Positions 9,639 through 21,497 of a stretch of DNA of 64,000 nt are shown here, in pieces. The stretch's first letter is position 1; each line of letters begins with the position of its first letter. Origin of the DNA: Liquidambar formosana (lineage: Eukaryota; Streptophyta; Magnoliopsida; Saxifragales; Altingiaceae); NCBI GenBank assembly GCA_039720395.1, contig CM077827.1:14671615-14735614 (forward strand), given 5' to 3'. The notes under the pieces are model-generated. The model saw only the letters and a program-made list of their open reading frames with translations. It was not told the DNA's origin and searched no databases. The translations under genes and the position numbers were made by a program.

Positions 9639-10919
9639 ATGGCAGTAGAGCCTACTTTAACCGATCTCGTGGCCATGTTGCGGCAGGATAAGGCTGAAAT
9701 GAAGGAACTCGTCACGGGATTAACCCAAAGGCTGGAACATTTAGAGATGGGGAGTAAAGTGTCATCTGATCAACTTGAAGGCGAAAAAGGGGTCGACAAG
9801 GAAGGAGAAGGAAGTGGTGCACCGAAAACTCACGATAGTGAATCTCACCCTTGGGACGATGAAGATTTCGCAGATTACATGGCTAGCAAGAAGAATGTCA
9901 AAGACAAGGGCAAAGTGGAAGACCCTAGGTTCGATAAGCTGGAGGTAGAGAATCAAGAAATGAGAGAACAGATAAGGCAGATGAAGGCCGCTTGGTGCAA
10001 GTCTCAGGGGATAGACGACTACATGTTTTCTATGCCCGGTGCCACCTCTAAGGTTAGAGTTCAACTACCCCCTAAATTCAAGATTGCGGATTACGAGAAG
10101 TTTGATGGAACTGGCGACCCTAAGCAACATCTACGCCAGTACATGAGCATAGCCAGAATGAGGGGTCTGACTTCGGAGCAAGTCCACTATGCTTTTCCAT
10201 TGTCCTTATCAGGGGATGCTTCGAAGTGGTATTATAAGCTCGATGAGAAAACAACAGGAACTTGGGAAGTGTTAACTGAAGAATTCACCAACAAATACAA
10301 CTACAACACAATGCTAGATGTGACATTGAGGGATTTGGAGATGACAAAGCAGAAGCCTGATGAGCCTTTTTCTGAGTTCATAGGGCGATGGAGGGCGAAG
10401 GCGGTAAAATTGACAAACAGGCCAGCAGAGATAGACCAAGTCAATATGATATTGAAGAACTTGACACCTGTTTACTTTGATAAAATGTTGACTTCGTCTG
10501 TCATGAACTTCCAGCAATTGTACCAATGTGGGACCAGGATAGAAGACGCGATCCATCAAGACCAAGTAGAGGGCAAGCCTACGAATAAGAAAGTATTCGG
10601 ATCAAGCAGCAATAACACAGGTGGAAATAATAGAGGCATTGGAGCCATCAACCAAGGGGCACAACAACCCAAACAGTTTGACAACCTTGGAGTCCCTTTG
10701 TCTAAGGTATTTGATAACTTGTCTCGAAAGGGTTGCCTGAAAGCTTTGGAGCCCCGGCCGTTACCCAATCCGATTCCATCCTATTGGAGGCAGAATGAAT
10801 ATTGTGACTTCCATCAGAGCATTGGTCATAGGACAGACAACTGCACAAGGCTAAGGCATGAGATTCAAGATATGATCGATAGTGGTAGGTTACCACGACC
10901 AGAGAACATGGGGTATTGA
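9639..10919 (+). CDS. gag: TRG gag protein (Ty3/gypsy, Retrotrans_gag family)
   Basis: An intact 426-residue frame. I chose the ATG at 9,639 (MAVEPTLTDLVAMLRQ) over the upstream ATG at 9,573, whose 22 extra residues look random. Residues about 10-40 form a charged helix, and an acidic linker follows. The retroviral-type capsid region begins around FDGTGDPKQHLRQY and continues through FPLSLSGDASKWYYKL, FTNKYNYNT and PFSEFIGRWRAKA. The C-terminus has a CX2HX4HX4C knuckle (CDFHQSIGHRTDNC), a form common in plant Tat/Athila gag, followed by the stop. Gag would form the virus-like particle and package RNA. No pol is fused or adjacent, so the enzymes must come from another element. The frame is undamaged, in keeping with recent activity. 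Confidence 0.92.
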   Translation: MAVEPTLTDLVAMLRQDKAEMKELVTGLTQRLEHLEMGSKVSSDQLEGEKGVDKEGEGSGAPKTHDSESHPWDDEDFADYMASKKNVKDKGKVEDPRFDKLEVENQEMREQIRQMKAAWCKSQGIDDYMFSMPGATSKVRVQLPPKFKIADYEKFDGTGDPKQHLRQYMSIARMRGLTSEQVHYAFPLSLSGDASKWYYKLDEKTTGTWEVLTEEFTNKYNYNTMLDVTLRDLEMTKQKPDEPFSEFIGRWRAKAVKLTNRPAEIDQVNMILKNLTPVYFDKMLTSSVMNFQQLYQCGTRIEDAIHQDQVEGKPTNKKVFGSSSNNTGGNNRGIGAINQGAQQPKQFDNLGVPLSKVFDNLSRKGCLKALEPRPLPNPIPSYWRQNEYCDFHQSIGHRTDNCTRLRHEIQDMIDSGRLPRPENMGY

Positions 10920-11703
10920 ATATGGGCATCGAGGCTATAATATGAGAAGCTAAGATTCCCGAGTCGAACCCAATATTGAGTTTGCTCTAGAGTCTGTCTC
11001 TGAGTCCATTTTTGAGTTTATTGAGTCTTGAGTTTGCTTTTGTGTCCGTCGAGTTCTAAGCTTTCTTTCGAATCTGTCAAGTTCAGCAATGTCTTTTAAG
11101 TTAGTCGAGCCCAATAAAGTAATTGAAGCCTTTTTTATGTGGTCCCTTTTATTGATAATGGAATAAAATCTGATTTCTCTTATTTCTATGTGTCTTCTAA
11201 TAATGAAATCTTTGAATGCAAAATCCCTTTAATCTAGAAAAGATAATTAACGAGGATCAAGAAAGGAAAGTGAAATCCATTAAAATTGAAGCTATCTTAA
11301 TCAACTCGGACGTTAATGAAGATTTTAAAGAGATATCAATTGGTTAACACCAAAATAGGCTGATCTTACAACTTTGATGGACTTATCAAGAAACGCAGGG
11401 AATAAACTTGAAAGTTTGCACATTTATCCTTCTCATACTCAAATTTTGAACAATGGAGATCGAAATGAAGAGAGGCCATCGTTTCTGCTACCGTTCTTGG
11501 AAAAAAAATATATATATAAAGAAAAATCCTTTGCTAACCCCTTTGAGCCTTAATGAGTTTTCTTTCTAACACCCTTGTCAAGGATTACCCCCTACACTAG
11601 GGGCAAATTTTGGAGAGAGATTCGTTTAAAGCGATGGGGCAATGTAAATGAAACAAAAGAAAAAAAACAAAAAGAAAGAAAAAAAAAATGGAAGAAATAA
11701 GAG

Positions 11704-11734
<31 letters not shown>

Positions 11735-13316
11735 GCCAGAATGAGATAGCAGGTGAAGTGCTAAGTTTGGAAGTGAAAGTGAAGTGAAGTGATCCTTGAA
11801 AAATAGGAACCCATTGAAATTAAACTTGAGCTTTTAATATCCTTTCTTTCTTGAGCCTAGAACCTAAAGCCTACATTACAGTCCATATGAAAGTCCTCTC
11901 CGATTGATTAAAGTTGTTCAAATTTGATTGAACTACGTTTGGCTTGATCCCTTTTGGGTACGTAGGCAACCTAGCTTGCAAAGGTGCAGCCACATTATTT
12001 GAAGTTTGTGCAAAGGTGCATTCACATCGCTTGGAATCCATACAAGGGGCACGAAAAAAAAGTCACATCAGAAGCAGTTTAAGAAAGACAAGTTGGGAAA
12101 AGATAGCCCGCTAGGTTGAAAACTCGAAAGGGCAACCTAGGCAAAAGTTAGGGTATGAAAAAAAAGAAAAAAAAAAAAAAAGTGAAGGAGTGAAGCCTAT
12201 AGATATCATAGCCAGACATCAAGGAAGGTGATGCATACTCCAACCTTTGAGTCAAGGGGCAAGCCCAATTGAATATCCTCACATGCCATCAGAATCAGCA
12301 TATGGAATGTCTTTGTTGGTGTAAGAGTGGACCAAAGTTAGTGAAATTTTATGGAAATAACTAGTACATCATTGATCCTCATTAATTAACTAAGAAAGGA
12401 AAAATGGAATAATTGCCTTAATGAGATGGAAATTAAAGGGAGACACATTTGAAATAGGTGAGGTCAATACTCGAGCCTATTGTCTCATCATTCCAAGTTA
12501 TACTTGAATTTCTTGTTGGTCTTGCTTGAGCTTCTTATCTACGTCATCGTTATTGGTTCTATCTTCTTTGTCCTCATTTGCCTCTTTGTATCATTGGCAA
12601 TTTACTCGGAGTATAATCCCAAAGGGCTGAACAATAGGCGGTTGTGCGCATGTCATCCATGTGCGTACTTGTGGAAGTAGTATGAAGGTTTGGTGTCTTG
12701 TGCTTCATTTGAAATAAGTGTTTGTCTTGGGCTTCATGTATTCACATGCCTATAAAGCGGAAATTGCTATAGTGCCATTATTGCTCTGGGAAATGAATCT
12801 CTAATTCTGGGAAAGAAGCTACAACTCCATTCAGCAGTCTCAAAGCAGGTTTTAGGAAATGTGTTGAAGATAAAGATGATGCCAAAGAAACGAATGAGTA
12901 CATGTCCTAATCAAATTAGTAACCCTGTTCAAAGGTGATCATTAAAAGAAAGAAAAATCAATAGCGATCCTATCAAGGACTCGATTTCGATTAGACCATG
13001 TAGGTAGGGAATGGGCTCCGAATAGTCTATGCATGCATGTTAAGTGTTGCTTTTGAATTCAAACCCTTGAGTGGTACCTTGCTTGCTTTGAAGGCATATT
13101 CTTTAAGGGAAATCTTTTTTTACTTGCCCTAGGGGCATCTTTCTTTGGGGATTAGAATGATCTCTAAATGTCTTTTTCAGACATGAATTCTTTTGGTGAT
13201 TTGTTGAATATTTTTGTTTGGTCGGAAATGTTTGATTCAACCCTCGTTAGAGTTTGATATGTCATTGGCCTTCGTTAAGGCCCATTCCCTCGTTAGGGTC
13301 TATAAATCCTCCTTTT
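10920..13316 (+). other. TRG post-gag non-coding region
   Basis: About 2.4 kb where pol would be expected. No RT, protease or integrase motifs are seen in any frame. It has A-rich runs (11,697-11,731 and 12,160-12,181). A degenerate lead-in to the tandem arrays starts at about 13,230. Confidence 0.75.
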
Positions 13317-14081
13317 GGACCTTCGTCAGGGCCCATTCCCTCGTTAGGGATCACTCCTTTGGGACCTTCGTCAAGGCCCATTCCCTCGTTAGGGATCACT
13401 CCTTTCGGACCTTCGTCAAGGCCCATTCCCTCGTTAGGGATCATTCGGTTCGGACCTTCGTCAAGGTCCATACCCTCGTTAGGGATCGTTCCTTTCGGAC
13501 CTTCGTCAAGGCCCATTCCCTCGTTAGGGATCACTCCTTTCGGACCTTCGTCAAGGCCCATACCCTCATTAGGGATCATTCGTTTCGGACCTTCGTCAAG
13601 GCCCATACCCTCGTTAGGGATCACTCCTTTCGGACCTTCGTCAAGGCCCATTCCCTCGTCAGGGATCACTCCTTTTAGACCTTCGTCAAGGCCCATTCCC
13701 TCGTCAGGGATCACTCCTTTTGGACCTTCGTCAAGGCCCATTCCCTCGTCAGGGATCACTCCTTTCGGACCTTCGTCAAGGCCCATTCCCTCGTCAGGGA
13801 TCACTCCTTTCGGACCTTCGTCAAGGCCCATTCCCTCGTTAGGGATCACTCCTTTCGGACCTTCGTCAAGGCCCATACCCTCGTTAGGGATCATTCGTTT
13901 CGGACCTTCGTCAAAGCCCATACCCTCATTAGGGATCACTCCTTTCGGACCTTCGTCAAGGCCCATTCCCTCGTTAGGGATCACTCATTTTGGACCTTCG
14001 TCAAGGCCCATACCCTCGTTAGGGATCACTCATTTCGGACCTTCGTCAAGGCCCATACCCTCGTTAGGGATCACTCGTTTC
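13317..14081. repeat. 45-bp tandem array, 17 units (TRG)
   Basis: Seventeen consecutive 45-bp units, each GGACCTTCGTCAAGGCCCAT followed by TCCCTCGTTAGGGATCACTC and CTTTC, with few substitutions and no length changes. Because 45 is a multiple of three, several frames stay open on both strands (for example 13,254-14,189 plus and 13,262-13,984 minus), giving 15-residue peptide repeats. I treat these frames as a by-product of the period, not as genes. Confidence 0.95.
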
Positions 14082-14439
14082 GGACCTTCGTTAAGGTCCA
14101 CCCTCGTTAGGGTCTATCAAATCCTTCTTTGGCCTTCGTTAAGGTCCACCCTCGTTAGGGTCTATCAATCCTTCTTTGGCCTTCGTTAAGGTCCACCCTC
14201 GTTAGGGTCTATAAATCCTTCTTTGGCCTTCGTTAAGGTCCACCCTCGTTAGGGTCTACAAATCCTTCTTTGGCCTTTGTTAAGGTCCACCCTCGTTAGG
14301 GTCTATAAATCCTTCTTTGGCCTTCGTTAAGGTCCACCCTCGTTAGGGTCTATAAATCCTTCTTTGGCCTTCGTTAAGGTCCACCCTCGTTAGGGTCTAC
14401 AAATCCTTCTTTGGCCTTCGCTAAGGTCCACTTTCATTT
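14082..14439. repeat. 47-bp tandem array (TRG)
   Basis: Units starting GGCCTTCGTTAAGGTCCACC occur at 14,131, 14,178, 14,225, 14,272, 14,319, 14,366 and 14,413, exactly 47 bp apart. They share the core CTCGTTAGGG with the 45-bp units, so the two arrays have a common origin. The change of period removes the open frames. Confidence 0.93.
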
Positions 14440-14679
14440 GGGTCTGAGTACCCTGATTAGATTCTCTTTGGGTCCGAGTACCCTGATTTAATTCTCTTTG
14501 GGTCCTAGTACCCTGATTTGATTCCCTTTGGGTCCTAGTACCCTGATTCGATTCTCTTTGGGTCCGAATACCCTGATTCAATTCTCTTTGGGTCCGAATA
14601 CCCTGATTCAATTCTCTTTGGGTCCTGGTACCCTGATTCGATTCCCTTTGGGTCCGAGTACCCAGCTTTGATTCTGGAT
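14440..14679. repeat. 30-bp tandem array, 8 units (TRG)
   Basis: Eight units of the type GGGTCCGAATACCCTGATTC followed by AATTCTCTTT start every 30 bp from 14,440 to 14,650. The sequence differs from the 45/47-bp arrays except for the GGGTC motif. Confidence 0.93.
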
Positions 14680-14950
14680 AGGGATGAAGCTTTTTTGCTT
14701 ATTCCCTAGGAAAGGAATGACATTTTCATATTGATCTTTGCAGTTGGTAGTTTCGAGAAATTACCTACTGAGTGCCCCTATTGTTTTGCATGAACTACGC
14801 TAGGTCTGATCTCTGAGGAGTACGTAGGAAGTCAGCTGAGGTTGGCACGACCTTATTGCATGTGTGTGTGTGTGGACTTTAAGTTGCCAACCGGTAAATG
14901 GTTCGTCTTTTCAAGCTTTTGACTTTCGTATTGCAATGCAAAACTCAGCC

Positions 14951-14960
14951 AAAAGAGGGG
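14951..14960 (+). other. TRG polypurine tract
   Basis: AAAAGAGGGG, four bases before the right LTR. It is the expected plus-strand primer for a Gypsy element. The stretch 14,680-14,950 before it is non-coding. Confidence 0.85.
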
Positions 14961-14964
14961 CAAC

Positions 14965-16542
14965 TGTAGACACCCCATTTTGTACCGGTTGTCATCTTAA
15001 GTCCCGTGGCCCCGATGATGAGTTTAGTGTGGTTATTTACGGATTATCCTTTAAGAATTAGTGCGAATCACAGCATGGGATTTTTGGTTAGAATGAAAAG
15101 AAAATTATTTTATTAAATTAGCCATTTTTATCATGCCACTAACACGTGTACGTATGTGATGAGTTTGTGTACGCACATACGATACATGTGCATGCGTGTT
15201 AGCGGTCAGTCTCCCAATTTTTACAAAAGACAATTTCCCTTTCCTATTCAGATTAGAAGTCTTTTATAATTATAAAATACCTTTTGATTATTCTCCAAAG
15301 AAACCTAGTCTAGGAAGGAAAGGGAAACTCCAGATTTCAGCTATAAATACTCTTTTAATGCCTTAGAGATAGGGGGAGGAGGATAGGGTTTTTAGAGAGT
15401 GAAATTCGTCATAATTCAGCAGCAGTTTTTCTGAAACCAGCAATCGTATTTTAATCATAACTTTTTCATCCGAAGTCGGAATTGGGTGAAATTGGTCTTC
15501 TTAGAAAGATAATTCAATTCTCTACAACTTTGCATTTCACGAGTTTTGTCCAATTCCAACGTTTTCATACCCAAAAACGCGATTAAACTTTCTGCTGTTG
15601 CAAAGTGACGGAAATCACTTTTCTTTTCTCCTGTTCTCTTTTGTTTTCTATTTCTTTTCAAAGTTGAGTGAGTTTTGATCTCGTTGCTGTGATTACACTT
15701 TGAAGAAGAGGAGGATTCGTGTTGATTTGATTTAATCCAAAGACCTGAGGGGCCACGAACAAGCATAAAGTCGGTAAATTTAGTTTAACTTAGCTTTTGA
15801 TTCTAGTTCTTCTTTTATTTTATTTTATTTCTGTCTAAAGCATGATTAGCATGATTTAGGTTTAGTTTTCATATTTGTATTTATTTCTGTATTTTATTTA
15901 TTCTGGGATGCATCATGTAGTGGATTCTCCATAGGGAGAAACTAGGGTTTTATTATGTGATAATTTGTTAGTATGTAGGTTTATTGTATGATAGTCTGTG
16001 GAATTCACGTGTATACCTTCTCATGGTATATAGGTGAAGTTTCGAGAGATGACATAAATCGCCAATAGGTGCGTACGCAATTATTTTATTGCGTACGCAG
16101 TATATGGTATGCGTACGCAGTAAATAATACTGCGTACGCACATAAAGCATTGGCAGACAGTTTCTTTCTTTATTGTAGTTATTCTGATAATTGGTTAAGC
16201 TCGTATTTCATTTCTTTGTGTTTATTTCGTGCTTTTATCTGTATCATATCATCATGATTTGCGTGCTGCTATGGTTGAATGAATAGGGTCAATTTTGAGT
16301 AAACATTAAGTTAATTAAAGCCATTAATCATGTGTGGGGGCCGGTTTCGACCGGGCGTGGCTGGGTGCCTAACACCTTCCCAGCTGCGTACCCTAGCTCC
16401 GAACCCGAATCTCTGGTTATGACGAGCTAGACCCTGCTAGGGTTCACTCGTTCCCATTATTGGGTGGCGACTCCTCTCCGTGTTAGTCCTTTGAGGCTAA
16501 TGCGTATTCTCGAGCTACGTGGTACCGGGCGTGGCGCTCACA
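14965..16542 (+). repeat. TRG 3' LTR (1,578 bp)
   Basis: Same length as the left LTR with about four substitutions. It ends GCTCACA and is followed by the TSD CTCAC. It carries the second set of four TGCGTACGCA palindromes (16,070, 16,090, 16,110, 16,131). Confidence 0.95.
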
Positions 16543-16547
16543 CTCAC

Positions 16548-19500
16548 ATTATAGTTTCTTGGAATACTTCCCTAATTAAGTTAAACCCATCATTCACACA
16601 GGTATGTTTCGCCAAATATATACCTCACATTATAGTTTCTTGGTATATACCAGTTTAGGCATCCCATGATATCTATATATGTGATAGTTTCAAATAATGT
16701 CTTTAATATGGGTAGCTCCTACATGTCTGCAGCCAGGTACCCACATTAAGGGACGTTAGATGATCCTATAATGATGGAAGGCAATGAAGAATCCATTCCC
16801 TAATGTGTTCTCCATTTCCAACTTAATATTAAAAGAGAGGGGTTTTAAGGGTCTCATCAAATAAACTAATCTAACATACATCTCATGCATTTAAATAAGA
16901 AATATATAACAACATTATATATATGTAATCCACTTATCGATATTAGTCCCTATAAGGTGACATATAACGATCTTTGGATTTGGAGCTATCTCTATTAATC
17001 TCATTAAAAGTTCCCACTATGATGATTATGGACTTTAAGAAGATTCAATCCAAGCCAATGAATTGAATTTAAGGTCTAAGGTGGGTGTAGGTGATCGTAA
17101 AACATTCATTCAAAACATAGCATGCACTCTTGAAAATCTTCTCCAAGTTTTCAAGTCCTTCAATCTCCTCCATTAGCTTCATGGTCTCTACCATAGGCTT
17201 GTTGGGCTCCACCATGCTCCTTAGTGTGCTCTCGATTACATAACATTTACATAATTTAAAGAAAGGGATACATAAGGGGAATGTGGGGTACATAAGAGAA
17301 TGAAAGAGAGAGAGAAGAAGGTGGCATGCAAGCCCCAAATAAATAATACATCACCAAAAATTGACAACTCTTGAAAAATTATACAACCCATTCATAAGAC
17401 GGCCAATCACAATTGGTTTAAGGGGTATAGTCCATAATCATCATCCATCCATAACCATACAATCATATTGCATAATAAAGGAAATAACTGTAAGCAATAA
17501 ACATATGGGCATTCATGGTAACTCTATTGATTAGTTTTCATTAATCTCATTAATGTGTCCTAATCTTATTAGGAGATGCATAAGTTCCTGAATTAATTAA
17601 GTCTTAACATTTAAGACATTTAATTTCAATTAATCAAATTAATTGAAACATTTAAAGTCCTGTAATTAAACTCTAATATCAAATATTAGGATCTTTTTAA
17701 TTAAACAAAACAATTTTATTTAATTAAAATTTCCAGATTTTTATTTAATCCTAAATTGTGTTTTAAACCATTTAAAACATTATAAAATTAATCACCATTA
17801 ATTAAATAATCAATTTTGGAATTAAATAAAATCATTTTATTAATTAATTAGTGCATTAGGGTTTCCTAAAACCCTAAACCCTAAATGCATTAACTCTAAA
17901 CCCTAAGTGTAACCCTAATGCATTAAATGCCTTATGATTGGTCAATTAATGACCAATCATTTAAACCCTAGGTTTATACGGTATTAATGATTAGGATTAG
18001 GGTTTAATTAATACCACCTAGGATATTAATTACTCCTAATTAATATGCACTAATTAGGGTTTCTAAAACCCTAAACCTTAAACCTATTAAATGCCAATGA
18101 TTAATTACTAAACCATTAATGATCATGATTGGTCATTAATGACCAATCATTTAACCCTAGGTTAGACACATTAATTCCTAGGTTTAGTTATTAATTAATG
18201 CATTAATAGAATTAGGGTTTAATTAATACGAATTAGGGTTTCCTAAACCCTAAACCCTAGACATCATAAATGCACTTAATTATACCCTAATGATTAATAA
18301 CCATGATTGGTCAATTAATGACCAATCATTAAACACTTTAATTATGGCAATTAATTGCTCAATTAGGGTTTTAATTAATGCCATTAATAGATTTAGGGTT
18401 TCATCATTAAAGGGAATTAGGGTTTCCTAAGAAACCCTAAGGCTGCTGCCACCTATAGTGGGCTGCCATGGCTAGGCAAGGTTGCCATGGCTTGGCCAGG
18501 CCATGGGAGGCCATGGCCAGCAAAGGGGAACTCAAGCCAGGGTGTGGGCCAAGCCCATGGACACGTGTGGAGTGGCCAAGAGGGCTGTCTTCTTCAAAGA
18601 ACATTAGGGTTTCCTGAACCCAGTGCTGGCACCACCATTGGAGGACCTCCAAGGTCACAAAAGTTTCTAAAACTTAATCAATTCGACTCCACCAACAAAA
18701 CCAGCTTTTGTATCATGTCCCTACATGAATTACTAAGCTAATTGAAGTGGTTTGGATGATCAAATCATCCCCAATTGTTCTAAGCAATTCAAGAACAGTA
18801 GGCTGTCCAGAATTTGACAGCATACTGTCCATGATCACAAATTGATTTAAAACCCAGCAAGATGATTAATTCAGGCTACCAAATTATTTTTCCTAGCATC
18901 CTACATGTCTTAGGAAACTAATAAAATTGGTTTCATGCAATTTGGAGTTCCCTAGCTCAAGATATGAACAAAACTCCATTGATGACTTTCTGCAGAAAAA
19001 ACAGCCTGCTGTGTTCTTCCAAGAAATCAAAATTTTTGATTCTTTATGCATCAAGACTCCTTTGATTATTAAATAATATGATCTATACATCATATATCAT
19101 CATCCTATAATGATTATTCATCAATTTTACAGAAGTATCTGATCATAACAGTAGCAAGAACCCTAGGGTTCTAAAACCCAGATTCAAACATGGTGGCCTT
19201 CTCCTTCTTCCTTCTGTTCTAGACTCATAATCCAATTATGATGCATCCGAGTGCTTGGGAACCCTTTCCTACCATGTCTAGAACATAACCCAAGTGGTGG
19301 CAACCATTGCCATGCTTTTGATCTCCATCAAAAACTCACAATTGTGGCTGTTACATCATTCCCGAGCAAAACTGTCTTCCCTGACAGCCTGTAGTAAAAA
19401 ATTCATAACTTTCACTACAAAACTCGGATTGATGAACCGTTTATTGGGTTGTAAAGCTGATTCGAAGAGCTTTCTAACCATATATGGCTCGAAAATTTTG

Positions 19501-19792
19501 GAGAAGAACTCTGATTTTGGCATGCAAAACAATATGATGATTTTTCATGACTATCATAAAAACTGTTCATCATCTTCTCCAAACTCAATCCCCATTCAAC
19601 TTTTGAATAACCAGCAGCCCTAAAACTATTTTAGAAGAGGAGTAGAAGGAGAATTAACCTAAGGTTCATTAACCCTAGGTTCGGCCATGAGAGGGAAACC
19701 ATTCTAATGCATGAACATAAATTCCAGATTTATTAACCAATCAATTTACCATGAATTACAGCCCATATGCAGTTTGTATTAGGCATAACCAT
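16548..19792 (-). other. Copia-A leader, LTR-proximal part
   Basis: With TRG removed this joins 6,722-7,004 into a leader of about 3.5 kb between the Copia-A primer site and its gag start, unusually long for Copia. It holds CCCTAAA-type motifs and TGATTGGTCA palindromes (17,850-18,440), and a CCATGGC-rich patch (18,460-18,540). I see no convincing protein gene; the frames at 17,069-17,338 and 19,294-19,623 lack family likeness. Confidence 0.65.
17935..18328. repeat. Three TGATTGGTCA / TGACCAATCA palindromes among telomere-like motifs
   Basis: Palindromes of the form TGATTGGTCA...TGACCAATCA lie at 17,935-17,959, 18,126-18,149 and 18,304-18,328. The middle one is a perfect 24-bp palindrome; the other two have one extra central base. 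Spacing is 191 and 178 bp. Between them are scattered CCCTAAACCCTAA and TTAGGGTTT motifs and ATTAAT repeats, suggesting a degenerate tandem unit of about 180-190 bp. Confidence 0.85.
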
Positions 19793-19805
19793 GGCTCTGA
19801 TACCA
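19793..19805 (-). other. Copia-A primer binding site (tRNA-iMet)
   Basis: The minus strand reads TGGTATCAGAGCC, one base inside the LTR at 19,807-21,497. It ties that LTR to the minus-strand gag at 6,721 and so defines Copia-A. Confidence 0.9.
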
Positions 19806-19806
19806 C

Positions 19807-21497
19807 TGTTGGGAATCTAACTAGAGAGGAAAAACTACAAAGGCGGAATTAAAATTTTTCCTATGATTCCCAAAACCATGAATCTTAATTATGTTTAATA
19901 CAAAACAAAAACCCTAACTAGAAGAGGGTAGAATTACTTACAGTTTGATATGGTCTTCTCCTTTATGCTCCAAGCTTTTTCTTCTCCTTTTTGCTCCAAA
20001 ATTTGTCTCCAGACAGCGGCGAATGAGCAGCCCAAGTGTGCTGCCTCCAACGGTATCCACACCTAGCTAGAGCTTGTTGTCCTTTCCTTCTTCTTCCTTA
20101 TGGTTGCTAGAGGTGGAGAAGAGGGAGAGAGAGAGAGGGAGAGATGTAATTTTTCCAGCCAGCCCTTGGGAGAATGAATTGTCCTCATGTGATCCCCACA
20201 TAATGGGCATTATATAGCCCATTAATAGGGCCGCCATAGGGGGATTCCTAACCTTAGTGGAATTTGTGTAATTACTCTTAATTACACAATTGTCCCACTA
20301 GTTTGCATCAAATACAAATTAGCCCCTTAAAGAACTTTTCTTTAATCACATATACCCTTTCTCTCATAGAAAATCAAGCTCTCTTAGCATGATCAGTGTG
20401 TGACCCATTGGGTTCACATCATCAAGTAGTAGGAATAGCACAAGTTGTGCACAATTGAACACTTTCCATTAAGGGTCTAATTGAAACTCCTTTCAATTCC
20501 CTAATTGATTATAACTCATTTATATCAATTAGGGCTTCTACTAACCATGAGTAACACCTAGCATATGGCTCATGGTGTGGTCCTTAATGAGGTGAATAGT
20601 CATTTACAAAGAACCCTTCTGCTGTAGTTTATAGGTTACAATTCCATCCTTCCATCAACACAATGTCTCCAATTGAACTAATAGGACATAGAAGTCTGTC
20701 AAGTCCCTAGTTCAATTACTTTATACTCATTCATTAATATCAACTCAATGATGAACTTATGGAAACTCCTTTCCATATTCGTTCTACCATGGGCCCATGG
20801 GTTTAATGAGTTATATTCAATGAATGCTATATGAGACATTCACTCCCTTTTTCCTGAGAGTGATGGATTCCTTGTTGATCACTCACATGCCTTCACACAC
20901 ATAGCAGTAGGGCCAATGAACACCCTTACAGACCCCTGAATAGGATCTGCACTTAGTGTTATCAAACTTCTAAAGCTACATGCATAAGACAACCATAGTG
21001 TCTCAGGTCAAAGGATTACTTGTACCACTATAACAATGAGAAACTGATTGACAGGCAGGTTAAAACTCCATTCAGTTTATCTCATATCTTTGGTCACATT
21101 CAGTGTACCTATTCTTATAACAGGCACCCACTTGTTGGTTGTAGTGTCTCCACACAAATAGCTTGAGACTAGCTATCCTCCTATAGAGTCAACCTAACAA
21201 GTGCTAGTCCTATGGTTCATTACTGTTCATTATAGTGAACCTTCAATTAGGAATGATTTAGGAGTTTTGTACAGAGATATATTTAGAGTCTCAAAATTAC
21301 AACCCTTTGTAATTTCATATTCTCAACTCTAACTCCATGGACATATTATGTAAATATAAATGATGCATATAAACATAATAGAATAAGCCCTTTTATTAAA
21401 TCAATAATAAATGTGACATATATAAATGAAATCAATTGATTGTTCCTAATCCCTAAACAATCATCTCTATGATTGGCTCTAGGGCATAATCCTAACA
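19807..21497 (-). repeat. Copia-A 5' LTR (1,691 bp)
   Basis: Bounded by TGTTGGGA on the left and TCCTAACA on the right, near-perfect inverted ends, with the primer site just inside. A TATA-like CTATATAATG lies at 20,208-20,217 on the minus strand. The partner 3' LTR is outside the window. The base after it, at 21,498, begins the older LTR-B; the presumed 5-bp duplication here is ATATC, whose left copy is off-window. Confidence 0.82.

Larger units (their letters stand above)
7010..16542 (+). mobile_element. TRG: gag-only Gypsy-type LTR element (TR-GAG-like)
   Basis: Two 1,578-bp direct repeats (7,010-8,587 and 14,965-16,542), both starting TGTAGACACCCC and ending GCTCACA, are flanked by the 5-bp duplication CTCAC (7,005-7,009 and 16,543-16,547). 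A tRNA-Arg primer site, an intact gag ORF and a purine tract are in the right order on the plus strand. No protease, RT, RNase H or integrase can be found in the 6.4-kb interior. I count about four substitutions between the LTRs (about 0.25%), so insertion is recent. This matches the described non-autonomous class of terminal-repeat retrotransposons with a GAG domain. The primer type suggests the Tat/Ogre side of Ty3/gypsy; that lineage call is inference. Confidence 0.93.

Noticed and set aside
13214..14189. Long open frames on both strands (154, 311 and 240 codons) across the repeat array
   Set aside because: They exist because the 45-bp period is a multiple of three and the unit lacks stops in several frames. 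They end where the period changes to 47 bp, and no start context or non-repeat sequence supports a protein.
17850..18440. Interstitial telomere array
   Set aside because: CCCTAAA motifs are scattered and mostly single or double, mixed with ATTAAT text. There is no continuous run, so it is not a telomeric tract.
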